In this document: one piece after another, positions 8,284-16,057 of the stretch
How positions within the stretch are numbered: position 1 is the stretch's first letter
How the letters are laid out: the number at the start of each line of letters is the position of its first letter
Source: JAGXIT01 sp049293335
GTDB taxonomy: Bacteria; Patescibacteriota; Saccharimonadia; Saccharimonadales; UBA4665
Direction: 5' to 3'
Assembly: GCA_049293335.1 (NCBI GenBank)
Contig: JBATSO010000018.1
Span: 1-48,254, forward strand
Length of the DNA: 48,254 nt
The notes under the pieces: generated by a model
Database searches by the model: none
What the model was told of the DNA's origin: nothing
Seen by the model: only the letters and a program-made list of their open reading frames with translations
Program-made: the position numbers and the translations under genes

Positions 8284-8387
8284 TTCTGCTCTTGTTTTGG
8301 GTGCAGGAAAAAGAGCAGCACCGAGTAGAAGCTATACGCTTGTCGGTGCCAAGAGAGAAACCGCAAGGATGTCTCATTACCCTTCGT
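8280..8387 (+). ncRNA. Structured leader before tRNA-His, possible small RNA
   Basis: Two clean stems lie between promoter and tRNA: TGCTCTT paired with AAGAGCA, then GCACCGA paired with TCGGTGC around a loop containing AGCTATACGCT. RNase P would release this about 110-nt leader when maturing tRNA-His. It may be just a leader or a small RNA; I recognise no known family (it lacks the SRP RNA GGAA core). Confidence 0.35.
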
Positions 8388-8465
8388 GGCGGATGTAGCT
8401 CAGTTGGTTAGAGCGCCAGTTTGTGGCACTGGAGGCCGTGGGTTCAAGCCCCATCATTCGCCCCA
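8388..8465 (+). tRNA. tRNA-His (GTG)
   Basis: Anticodon stem CCAGT/ACTGG with loop TTGTGGC (anticodon GTG). Acceptor GCGGATG pairs with CATTCGC. The histidine-specific extra G(-1) is encoded and faces C73. T-arm GTGGG-TTCAAGC-CCCAT; CCA is encoded. Confidence 0.95.
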
Positions 8466-8472
8466 AAATATG

Positions 8473-8500
8473 AACCCCTGCAAAATGTAGGGGTTTTTAT
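8473..8500 (+). terminator. Rho-independent terminator of tRNA-His
   Basis: Stem AACCCCT / AGGGGTT followed by a T-run, seven bases after the tRNA end. Confidence 0.8.
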
Positions 8501-8504
8501 TTTG

Positions 8505-8575
8505 CACGAGCTTCGCACCAGTCAGCCTGCCCAGATGCGGAGCATCAGACACCGCTGACTGGTGCGAAACTCGTG
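8505..8575. repeat. 71-bp imperfect palindromic repeat, copy 2
   Basis: An inverted copy of the element at 2546-2616, with the same outer CACGAG/CTCGTG ends and the inner GCATC/GATGC segment. It lies just after the tRNA-His terminator. The rest of 8576-8797 shows only a small GCCCT-GTGA-GGGGC hairpin immediately before the permease ribosome-binding site. Confidence 0.75.
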
Positions 8576-8797
8576 GTTGGGTAAAGGTATGAGGCTTAAA
8601 CGGGCTTGCCAGTGGTAAATCCCAAGCCCAAAATCAGTCGGCAATTTTAGTAGAAATATAGCCCTTTGCTACTGAATTCGTTTGAAATTGCACATTATTT
8701 TTACGCGTTTGTTGTAAATATAGTGCTTGCGCTTGTAAAAATGTGGTGTTATGCTGCGAAAGATAACTAAGCCCTGTGAGGGGCAAAAGGAGACTCC

Positions 8798-10237
8798 ATG
8801 AAAATATGGACCCTGCGGGAAAAAATTCCTGCTGGGGGCGTTGTCGCGCCCCGTGAACGATTGCCATGGCCACAAACCATTGGCATAGGTATGCAACATG
8901 TTATCGCCATGTTTGGCGCCACTTTTTTGGTGCCGCTACTAACTGGTTTTCCGCCCGCAACAACCATTTTCTTTTCGGGCATCGGCACTTTACTGTTCTT
9001 ATTTGTAACACGTAACCGTATTCCCAGCTACTTAGGCTCGAGTTTTGCCTTTATTTCCCCTGTTATTGCCGCAAAAGCTGGCGGCGGTATGGCAGTAGCG
9101 CTGGGCGGCATAATTGCGGCGGGGTTTTTACTATTTCTAGTTGGCTTACTTGTTAAGCAGGTTGGTGTGGGGTGGATCAACCGCCTCATGCCGCCAATTG
9201 TAACGGGTTCTATCGTTGCCCTGATTGGTCTCAATCTTGCCCCCGTTGCCAAAACAAACTTTGCCCTCCAGCCGATTTTAGGTGTTGTAACATTGGCGAG
9301 CATTGTACTCATTACCGTACTGTTTCGCGGCTTTGCTGGTCGCCTTTCGATTTTTCTTGGCACGTTGGTGGGCTGGGTAGTGGCCTGGGGGAGCAATATG
9401 ATAGATGCCAAGGCAGCCGCTAGCTTGCAGGCAGCCAAGTGGTTTGGTGCACCACAGTTCTTTTCGCCTAAATTCACCTGGACTGCAATTGCTTTAATCG
9501 CTCCAGTTGTTATTGTTCTTATTGCTGAAAACACTGGGCACGTGAAGGCAGTAGCCGAAATGACAGGTGAAAATCTCGATGATAGCATGGGTAAGGCCTA
9601 TATGGCAGATGGTCTGGCAACGATGGTGGCTGGCGCTGGAGGCGGCTCTGGCACAACTACCTACGCTGAGAACATTGGTGTTATGGCGGCTACCCGCGTT
9701 TACTCTACAGCAGCATACGCTGTGGCTGGCCTTACGGCTGTACTACTCGGCCTGTGCCCAAAGTTTGGCGCGCTCATTTTAACTATGCCAATGGGCGTAC
9801 TCGGTGGTGTTACCACTGTACTATATGGCCTTATTGCCGTACTCGGTGCCCGTATTTGGGTTGAAAACAAGGTTAATTTTCACAATTCTGCTAACCTAAT
9901 GACAGCCGCTGTGGCGCTCGTTATTGGCGCAGCCGACTATTCTTGGGCGCAGGGCAAGTTTAGTTTTAACGGCATTGCACTAGGGGCATTTGCCGCCATT
10001 GCAACCTACCAAGTTATGCAGCATATTGGTCGCCGCACGGGTGCGCTTGCTGCGGCTGCCGAGCCAGCTACTGTAGCCTATACTAAAACCGCTCCTACTG
10101 AGCGCCCCGTTACGAAAAAGGCTACCACCCCAAAGAAAGCTAGTTCTACCCCAAGCAAGGTAACTGTTAGCAGTACAAAAACATCAACACCTATTCGAAA
10201 AACCAAGTCAACACCAAAGCGCAAAAAACGCCGATAA
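8798..10237 (+). CDS. NCS2 uracil/xanthine permease
   Basis: A 479-aa polytopic transporter of the nucleobase:cation symporter-2 family. Conserved parts are QHVIAMFGATFLVP near residue 33, SSFAFISP near 76, the first substrate-site glutamate in LIAENTGHVKAV and the second in SGTTTYAENIGVMAATRVYS. The AENTGH pattern is nearer UraA (uracil) than xanthine carriers. After the last helix comes a basic Thr/Ser/Lys tail of about 60 residues, absent from usual UraA proteins. AAAAGGAG lies just upstream, preceded by a GNRA-capped hairpin. A strong terminator follows. Uptake of host-derived pyrimidines would suit an auxotrophic epibiont (inference). Confidence 0.9.
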   Translation: MKIWTLREKIPAGGVVAPRERLPWPQTIGIGMQHVIAMFGATFLVPLLTGFPPATTIFFSGIGTLLFLFVTRNRIPSYLGSSFAFISPVIAAKAGGGMAVALGGIIAAGFLLFLVGLLVKQVGVGWINRLMPPIVTGSIVALIGLNLAPVAKTNFALQPILGVVTLASIVLITVLFRGFAGRLSIFLGTLVGWVVAWGSNMIDAKAAASLQAAKWFGAPQFFSPKFTWTAIALIAPVVIVLIAENTGHVKAVAEMTGENLDDSMGKAYMADGLATMVAGAGGGSGTTTYAENIGVMAATRVYSTAAYAVAGLTAVLLGLCPKFGALILTMPMGVLGGVTTVLYGLIAVLGARIWVENKVNFHNSANLMTAAVALVIGAADYSWAQGKFSFNGIALGAFAAIATYQVMQHIGRRTGALAAAAEPATVAYTKTAPTERPVTKKATTPKKASSTPSKVTVSSTKTSTPIRKTKSTPKRKKRR

Positions 10238-10254
10238 CATACTGTTTAAGCCAA

Positions 10255-10283
10255 AGAAGACTCCCGCCATTCGGGAGTCTTCT
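10255..10283. terminator. Bidirectional terminator
   Basis: Perfect 12-bp stem AGAAGACTCCCG / CGGGAGTCTTCT with loop CCATT, placed between the convergent permease and repeat-protein genes. Confidence 0.85.
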
Positions 10284-10302
10284 GCTACTTTAGTCGTTTT
10301 TA

Positions 10303-12528
10303 TTACTCTTGGGCGCAACGACGACGTTGCAGTGCGGTGGCAACTGCTAGCATTGTCACAATCATACTTACAATACTGATTGGCCAAATACTAGTGCCTG
10401 TATTTTCAAGTTTTTGAACTGCCATGGCTGATTTAATTGGGCTTGGGATACTTGGCGTGGTAGTCGTTTCACCCAAAACCTGGCCACAAGAAGTATTTCC
10501 ATCGCTCAAAACCCATTCGGTCTGCACGCCTTCAGGGAACATAAAACCGTTTTCAGCAGTTGCCGTAACAGTTTGCTTGCCGTTTACCCAGCCACCTAGT
10601 GTGTAGCGTACACCGCGTACTTCAGGCAGTACGACAACATCGTTGTTTGGACCACAAGCAACAGTTGCAGTTGGCGCTACAGGCGTAACGGATTCTGCCC
10701 AGCAGTCATAGGCTACTTCGCTAGATTGAACATCTGAGGTGCTTTGGTCGGGGAAAATATAGAAATATTTGATGTCTCGAACGAGTTGCGAGTCGATACC
10801 ATTTAACGTAAGCGTGAACCCATCGTCACCTATTTCGTAGTCTGTGTAGCCCACGCCAAAATCTAACGCATTGCCATCGGCGTCATATAAGACAACTGAG
10901 ACACCAGTGTCTTCTGGGAGATTGCTATCTATTGTAAGGCTAAACGAAGAACAGTCGAGCCATTTGCCTGTAAGTACACATGCTTCGTTAGTAAAGGTAA
11001 AGTCATAGACTGTTTTTACGCCGGCCGCGAATTCATAGTTACTGTTTGTAGAAACAGCCGTAAGTTTAGCCGTACCAAGAGCGACAGAGCCCGTGAGTTG
11101 CCAAGTGTAGTTTGCGCCATTGGCGTAGGTGAGTTTGTCGAAAGCAGTACCGCAAACATCTGTGGCGGTTGGCGGTGTTACCTCTGTAATTAGACACTTT
11201 TTACCACTGTCGAGAGCAACACCATAATCCTTGGTAACTGCCCCGCCAGGGAACTGATAGTTTGCGGTCGTGTGCGCAACTAAATGACCATTGTTCGTGA
11301 GTGTCCAGGTAACTTCTGCCGTATTGTCAGGAACAATCCACGTGGCATTATTGAGGCCACATGGGTCATATGTTTGTGGCGTTGGAGGCAGCGGTGTTTC
11401 ACACAAGTTGCCGCTATCGGTTGCTTGGCCGTAATTATGACTAGTTTTGCCGTCGGTAAATACATAGCCCGTGTCAGTCGTAGCCACGAGTTCATTAGAG
11501 GCGTTCACGCTCCATGTAATATGGCCGCTGTTCGTAGGCACATCCCACGTTGCATTATTGAGACCACAGGGGTCTGTGATGGTAGGTGTAGCAGGCACAG
11601 GAACTTTACAGTCACCAGCATCGGCAGGCTTTACGAAAGTGTGCGAGGTTGTTCCATCTGCAAATACGTAGTTAGCAGTTGTACTCGCAACTAAATTGCC
11701 ATCGGCATTAATTGACCAGGTAACTTCAGCCGTATCGGCAGGAACGTTCCATGTTGCATTGTTAGCCCCACATGGGTCATTAACGCTTGGTGTTGCGGGC
11801 ACAGCTATTTTGCATTTTTCACCGCTATCTACGGCGATACCATAGTTGTGTGTATACGTATTATCGGCAAAGATAAAACCTGTTTTAGCAGTAGCTATTA
11901 AATTACCGTTCGCATCTACAGACCACGCAACAGATGCCGTATCAGCAGGAACGTTCCACGTTGCATTGTTTAGACCACAGGGGTCAGTAACCGTAGGCTT
12001 TGCGGGGACTACTACCGAAGTACAGAGCGTGCCACTATCTTTGGCGACACCATAGTCATGTGTCTTAGTGCCATCACTAAAAATATAGTTGCCGATTGTC
12101 GACGCTATAAGATGACCGCTTGCACTAATCGTCCAATGAACTGTGGCAGTGTCGGCTGGTTTATTCCATGTTGCATTGTTTAGGCCGCAGGGGTCTGTTA
12201 CGGTTGGCTTGGCGGGGAGCATGGTTACCCTTGGGCAGTCGGTGGTGGAAGGTTTTGGCTGACCGACGTCGATGGCGAACACATAGGAAAGGCCTTGTGC
12301 ATCGACAAACGTATCCCCCACGTTGTAGTCATTTCGAGCTGGGTTATTAACTGTTCGAGCTACCTCATTTTCTATTGGAGTACTGCTGTATTTACATACA
12401 AACACACTGCCTTTTGCCGCCTGAACAGTCGGCGTCGACACAAACGGCATAGCTGCGCTCATGCCATAGCTAGCTATGAGCAATAGTGCCACAGCGCTAT
12501 TTTTTAATCTTGACCAAATGTTCTTCAT
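10303..12528 (-). CDS. Secreted cell-wall-anchored protein with 70-aa repeats and an LENTG sorting signal
   Basis: 741 aa from the ATG at 12528, which follows AGGAG; a GTG two codons earlier is too close to the site. Signal peptide about residues 1-38 (cut near VQAA/KG). Five tandem repeats of 68-70 residues (about 107-452), each opening with DPCG.NNATW and holding a second Cys near its end, suggest disulphide-closed modules. Degenerate copies follow around 453-519 and 640-700. The C-terminus has LENTG (707-711), a hydrophobic stretch and an RRR tail: a sortase signal with Glu in place of Pro. A sortase lies at 20591-21760. Probably a surface adhesin or stalk; function inferred only from architecture. 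Confidence 0.85.
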   Translation of the reverse strand: MKNIWSRLKNSAVALLLIASYGMSAAMPFVSTPTVQAAKGSVFVCKYSSTPIENEVARTVNNPARNDYNVGDTFVDAQGLSYVFAIDVGQPKPSTTDCPRVTMLPAKPTVTDPCGLNNATWNKPADTATVHWTISASGHLIASTIGNYIFSDGTKTHDYGVAKDSGTLCTSVVVPAKPTVTDPCGLNNATWNVPADTASVAWSVDANGNLIATAKTGFIFADNTYTHNYGIAVDSGEKCKIAVPATPSVNDPCGANNATWNVPADTAEVTWSINADGNLVASTTANYVFADGTTSHTFVKPADAGDCKVPVPATPTITDPCGLNNATWDVPTNSGHITWSVNASNELVATTDTGYVFTDGKTSHNYGQATDSGNLCETPLPPTPQTYDPCGLNNATWIVPDNTAEVTWTLTNNGHLVAHTTANYQFPGGAVTKDYGVALDSGKKCLITEVTPPTATDVCGTAFDKLTYANGANYTWQLTGSVALGTAKLTAVSTNSNYEFAAGVKTVYDFTFTNEACVLTGKWLDCSSFSLTIDSNLPEDTGVSVVLYDADGNALDFGVGYTDYEIGDDGFTLTLNGIDSQLVRDIKYFYIFPDQSTSDVQSSEVAYDCWAESVTPVAPTATVACGPNNDVVVLPEVRGVRYTLGGWVNGKQTVTATAENGFMFPEGVQTEWVLSDGNTSCGQVLGETTTTPSIPSPIKSAMAVQKLENTGTSIWPISIVSMIVTMLAVATALQRRRCAQE
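11173..12210 (-). repeat. Five tandem ~210-bp coding repeats
   Basis: DNA coding for the five 68-70-residue modules of the surface protein. The best conserved stretch codes for DPCGLNNATW. Such arrays can gain or lose units by recombination. Confidence 0.85.
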
Positions 12529-12641
12529 TATCACATTCTCCTCTTACTTAACGTTTTTAAAAGTATGGCGTTTAAGTAGCCACCACTACTCAAACTCCTA
12601 CACTAAATTACCTATCAAACGTATTAATACACTGCTTTGTC

Positions 12642-12679
12642 AAATGTTACTGTAAGAATTCTTACAAAAAGTAACATTT
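12642..12679. repeat. Nested inverted repeat upstream of the surface protein
   Basis: Outer arms AAATGTTACT / AGTAACATTT enclose the perfect 14-bp palindrome GTAAGAATTCTTAC. It lies about 115 bases upstream of the surface-protein ATG and 50 bases past the stop of the next gene. It could be an operator or part of a terminator; no T-run follows. Confidence 0.5.
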
Positions 12680-12728
12680 TACGCCCTAACACCCATTCGG
12701 CATATCTGTTGAAGATGCTTGCGCTTTT

Positions 12729-13367
12729 TTAGGCAATATATTGCAATAAAACACCGACTGCCAGAGGAACAAGCAGGTTGTCGAAACCAAGTGCAGCAAT
12801 ATTTTCGAGCAGCGTTGCGCCGAGCGCCCCACCCAAAATGAATTGCCAGGCTAAACCGTTATCTGAAAACTGGCTGTAGCCAACGAGAAGGCCCAGTGAA
12901 ATAACAAAAAAGGTGGCACTACCGACCAAACTTTTTGTGCGCCCAAACAAATGGTATTTGTTCTGCGTACCGTAACGCCCACCAATAATGGCCGCAAAGC
13001 CATCTGCTAGAGCCATTTGCAAAATAGCGGCAGCATATACGCCCTTTGATTGGGTAATTACAGTTAGTAGCCCAACGCTCAGTGCAAAAAATATTTCGCC
13101 GTAGGTTGGCCGCTGCACACTGCCAACGGCATGAAACAGCTTTGTCCACAGCGCCACGAGTACCACAATAAAAAACGCCAGGCTTAAAAGCCTTATTTCG
13201 GTCCAACTTAAGAAGTAAGGCCAAAAAGCCACAAATGTGCCCACGCTTATGTGCACAAACTTGCGCCCGACCTCACCCTTGAGCCAAAACTTGCGCCAGC
13301 CCCATTCAGAAAGCAATAGCAGTACAAAAACAACCCCTACCGCTATAGCCATGTTTGTTAGATTCAT
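12729..13367 (-). CDS. CTP-dependent polyprenol/diacylglycerol kinase-like membrane protein
   Basis: About 212 aa with seven or so membrane helices. The pattern GEVGRKFVHISVG after the first helix and LADGFAAIIGGRYG..KSLVGSATFF are typical of the dolichol kinase / phytol kinase / CDP-diglyceride synthetase superfamily, with the Asp of ADGFA and the KSLVGS stretch as likely CTP or substrate contacts. It may phosphorylate an isoprenoid alcohol, which would fit recycling of the lipid carrier used by MraY, but the substrate is not determined. The start could be the ATG at 13367 or a GTG two codons upstream. Confidence 0.7.
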   Translation of the reverse strand: MNLTNMAIAVGVVFVLLLLSEWGWRKFWLKGEVGRKFVHISVGTFVAFWPYFLSWTEIRLLSLAFFIVVLVALWTKLFHAVGSVQRPTYGEIFFALSVGLLTVITQSKGVYAAAILQMALADGFAAIIGGRYGTQNKYHLFGRTKSLVGSATFFVISLGLLVGYSQFSDNGLAWQFILGGALGATLLENIAALGFDNLLVPLAVGVLLQYIA

Positions 13368-13394
13368 TACCACCTATTGTACGCCAAACCCCTT

Positions 13395-13421
13395 CTTGGT
13401 GCGAGACAATCTAGCACCAAG
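13395..13421 (-). terminator. Weak hairpin after the 280-aa hypothetical gene
   Basis: CTTGGTGC / GCACCAAG arms with an 11-base loop, 20 bases past the stop of the leftward gene that ends at 13441. It lacks a clear T-run, so terminator activity is uncertain. Confidence 0.35.
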
Positions 13422-13440
13422 TAAATTATAAAGTCTAAAC

Positions 13441-14283
13441 TTACGCGAGTCTTGAACTGATTTGTTCTTTTATCCAACGACGCAACACAGGCAGGGCACG
13501 TTTTGGGTGCTGCCATGCATACTTGGCTGGACTGGCGTCTTGAGGATATCCATCACTAGGCTGCTTAATGGGTCCATCGTGCGTTCCATCGTGCATAGTA
13601 GAATCTTGCAACGACACATCTGAATAGCGGCGCCTCACCTTATGGCCAGGTGCATCTTGCGGCCGACGATTGCGTGGGTCATACTCTGTTGCCTTACCGC
13701 TAAATAACGCTTCTAGTTCATCGTCAAACCGCGCCGTAGCGGAGTAAGCCATGTCATACTGTTCTGCTGCTTCGACGCGTGCATCCCATAAGCGCTTAAG
13801 TGCTGCCTGTTCCGCTGTATCCTGTTCTACTTGCTCGCGTTGATTGGTAGTCTCTGCCTGGTTTCGTGTTATAGCCGCGCAAATACCTCTTGCAGCTATG
13901 TGTAATTGCCCTATAGTTTCACCACTTTCTAGTAACACATACCTCTCGAAAAGTGGTCTGCGGTAACGCCTTGGGATGGTTACTCTATAGAGCGGCGGTT
14001 CTTGGCGGTCAATGTTTTCATAGCCCGAAACAATCAGTAGACTATGGTGTGTTAGCCTCTTGCTGCGCCCCAGTTCAATCGCTTTACCTTCTGCGGGACG
14101 TAGATACCCTGTAGCCGTACGTGGAAAGTAGGCATCGTTCTCGCCCCATATCGTTGTGTCATATCCCGTTCCAGAATATAACCCAGCCCGAACAGGCCCC
14201 CGCCGAACAGTAGTATGTACACCCCCAGCAGATTCTAACTGCTGTGCAACTAACTGCTCGTCTGGTTTGTGCATTTCCGTCAT
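13441..14283 (-). CDS. Hypothetical cytoplasmic protein
   Basis: 280 aa from the ATG at 14283, which follows AGAGG at good spacing; the open frame upstream belongs to the overlapping small membrane gene. I do not recognise it. It is soluble, rich in Arg, Glu and Gln, with a central helical and probably coiled-coil stretch (RNQAETTNQREQVEQDTAEQ), and a C-terminal third of low complexity (DGTHDGPIKQPSDGYPQDA). No membrane segment or signal is visible. It starts 17 bases after the stop of the 79-aa membrane gene, so they are likely co-transcribed. A weak hairpin follows at 13395-13421. Confidence 0.6.
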   Translation of the reverse strand: MTEMHKPDEQLVAQQLESAGGVHTTVRRGPVRAGLYSGTGYDTTIWGENDAYFPRTATGYLRPAEGKAIELGRSKRLTHHSLLIVSGYENIDRQEPPLYRVTIPRRYRRPLFERYVLLESGETIGQLHIAARGICAAITRNQAETTNQREQVEQDTAEQAALKRLWDARVEAAEQYDMAYSATARFDDELEALFSGKATEYDPRNRRPQDAPGHKVRRRYSDVSLQDSTMHDGTHDGPIKQPSDGYPQDASPAKYAWQHPKRALPVLRRWIKEQISSRLA

Positions 14284-14300
14284 CAATAACCTCTTATATG

Positions 14301-14540
14301 CTAATTGCCTAGGCCTGCAACTAAATTGACTGTGGCGGCCAAAATAACGGTGCCAATGATTAGCCATGTCCAAACCAGGTACGCAAGCGTGGCAACATCC
14401 CACGAAGTTAGCAAGGCAAACTGCCATTTGCTCTGCGCGCCCACTGCCAACCCAGCTAACAGTCCGCAAGCCATCGCCACTGTCAGTTTGTAGCTAGTGC
14501 TCGTGGCAATCTTGCCCTTATTGTACGCAATGTGCACCAT
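14301..14540 (-). CDS. Short membrane protein resembling the N-terminus of DUF1345 proteins
   Basis: 79 aa. The ATG at 14540 has a strong AAGGAG five bases upstream, so translation is convincing. Two helices are visible (about residues 20-38 and 44-74). The second begins with LLTSWDVATLAYLVWTW, close to the GWDxGALxYL pattern of DUF1345 membrane proteins, which are normally about 200 aa. The gene therefore looks like a shortened version that stops after the second helix. The next gene starts 17 bases downstream. Confidence 0.6.
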   Translation of the reverse strand: MVHIAYNKGKIATSTSYKLTVAMACGLLAGLAVGAQSKWQFALLTSWDVATLAYLVWTWLIIGTVILAATVNLVAGLGN

Positions 14541-14589
14541 TTTTTCTCCTTTAGATACCTGTATGGTACCACTTTTATGAACGCAGGTG

Positions 14590-14628
14590 TTGGCATGTGG
14601 CGCAAAATACCGTATAATCACCTCTGTT
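14590..14628 (+). promoter_or_regulatory. Promoter of the tRNA-Pro unit
   Basis: TTGGCA, 17 bp, TATAAT (14613-14618), then CACCTCTGTT. This is the best -35 match of the three tRNA promoters with this block. The transcript would pass through the degenerate tRNA-Pro copy before the intact gene. A second TATAAT at 14857 has no good -35 box. Confidence 0.75.
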
Positions 14629-14701
14629 CTTGCAGTGAAAGATTTAGCCATCGTTGCCAAATGTTTCGCTTGCGAACTGCACATTATTTCAAATGTATTG
14701 T

Positions 14702-14783
14702 CGGGGAGTGGCGCAACCACGGCAAGCGCACGCGGTTTGGGTAAGACCCGCCAGTGGCGGGTTGCAAGACGACTTTCCGATGA
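14702..14783 (+). pseudogene. Degenerate tRNA-Pro-like sequence
   Basis: The 5' half matches the intact tRNA-Pro at 14879: CGGGGAG acceptor strand, GCGC D-stem and CGCGGTTTGGG anticodon side. The 3' half has diverged: the anticodon stem is replaced by a perfect hairpin (ACCCGCC-AGT-GGCGGGT) and the T-stem no longer pairs. The 3' acceptor strand CTTTCCG still pairs fully with CGGGGAG through two G-U pairs, followed by ATGA instead of ACCA. It may be a decayed tRNA or a tRNA-like RNA. Two further hairpins follow, with GAAAGC/GCTTTC arms at 14782-14796 and CCGCGG/CCGCGG arms at 14815-14833. Confidence 0.6.
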
Positions 14784-14878
14784 AAGCTATGCTTTCAATC
14801 GTGAAATCGTGGTGCCGCGGAACGTGGCCGCGGGAGCGGTCCGAACCATTGTACGTTATAATCTATACTAGTAATTGT

Positions 14879-14993
<115 letters not shown>

Positions 14994-15027
14994 TCTTGAA
15001 AGCAAGTTCAATCTGCGAGTGCCGTAT

Positions 15028-15420
15028 TTACTGTCTACTTCGAAGTCTTTTTAGTAACAATATGTGGCTAATTACTCCCAGCAAAAGTATCGGTGACATA
15101 CAGTATCTTTCAAAGTGCGTGCCCAGAAGCTGCATTATGAGGCCGATAGTCCAAAATAGTATTACTGCGTACACAAAATAAACCTGCCATTTTCTACACC
15201 AACGATGGTGCAACAATTTTTGACAAAAGACATACAACAACCCCATGACCGCAATGCTAACTACCGATTGCACTGCTTGGGCTCGATATGATGTCGACAT
15301 TCCGCCATTTACCCAGTTGTATGGAACTATTTTTGCTAAAACAAGTATCTGTACGAATATACAAAGACCATAAAATATATTGATTAACAATTTTGTGCTG
15401 TCTGGTTGTCTATGTGTCAT
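15028..15420 (-). CDS. Hypothetical four-helix membrane protein
   Basis: 130 aa, not recognised. Four hydrophobic segments (about residues 10-30, 47-66, 77-98, 105-122) with basic residues between them, ending in LLLKRLRSRQ. It begins four bases after the stop of the GyrI-like gene with no visible Shine-Dalgarno site, so translation is probably coupled. It is the last gene of the leftward run that starts with the mutarotase. Confidence 0.6.
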   Translation of the reverse strand: MTHRQPDSTKLLINIFYGLCIFVQILVLAKIVPYNWVNGGMSTSYRAQAVQSVVSIAVMGLLYVFCQKLLHHRWCRKWQVYFVYAVILFWTIGLIMQLLGTHFERYCMSPILLLGVISHILLLKRLRSRQ

Positions 15421-15424
15421 GCTA

Positions 15425-16057
15425 TTAAAACTTTATCCTGGCACGCTCTTTTATGGGCTGCCGCAAAATGGTACGTAATTTTTCGGGCGCAACTCTACGA
15501 AAATCACTCAAGTATATCTCGTGATGCTTTCCTGTCATCTCAAAATTATTATCAGGAATGAACCTTTCGTGCATATCCGCAAGTATGGCAGCTTCATCGT
15601 CAAATGACCCAATATGTAGTGTCTGCACGCATAGGCCTTCATTGAGCGTCTCGAAACGTACCTTTTCTAGACTAACTGGTGGTTCACTTTTTCTTACTTT
15701 CGCAGTCGCCGCGTCAAACATATCCTCAGTAATCCAATCTGGCTGCATAATCATCAGGGTAAAATCCCACTGTGACTTATCACGCGCCGTTGTAAACGCA
15801 GACATATCCTCCGCCCACCATAGCCCCTCCAGCGGCATAACCACATAGTCTTTGCCGCATTGTGCTTTACTGGCAAACTTAAGTTTATAGGCTATGGGGT
15901 ACAAGGCTTTTATGGCATTTTGAAAATCTTCGCTGCTGTTCGGGTCACCGTGGCCGTCAATCATAAGATATTTAGTCTTTGGAATCTTTATAATCTGAAA
16001 TGTATTATGCAACGCCGTATAACCACCAAGCGTTTTCTTAAAGTCTAGCTTGGTCAT
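15425..16057 (-). CDS. GyrI-like small-molecule-binding domain protein
   Basis: 210 aa. The pattern IIKIPKTKYLMIDGHGDPN near the N-terminus, YPIAYKLKF, DYVVMPLEGLWW and a C-terminal HHEIYLSDFRRVAPEKLRTILRQP matches stand-alone GyrI-like proteins of the Lin0189 type, relatives of the ligand domain of BmrR/SOUL proteins. There is no attached DNA-binding domain. Probably binds or hydrolyses hydrophobic xenobiotics, or simply senses them; the role is unproven. It overlaps the upstream membrane gene by four bases. Confidence 0.8.
   Translation of the reverse strand: MTKLDFKKTLGGYTALHNTFQIIKIPKTKYLMIDGHGDPNSSEDFQNAIKALYPIAYKLKFASKAQCGKDYVVMPLEGLWWAEDMSAFTTARDKSQWDFTLMIMQPDWITEDMFDAATAKVRKSEPPVSLEKVRFETLNEGLCVQTLHIGSFDDEAAILADMHERFIPDNNFEMTGKHHEIYLSDFRRVAPEKLRTILRQPIKERARIKF

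Noticed and set aside
8760..8797. PreQ1- or purine-type riboswitch before the permease
   Set aside because: Only a simple 5-bp GNRA hairpin is present, with no conserved riboswitch core.
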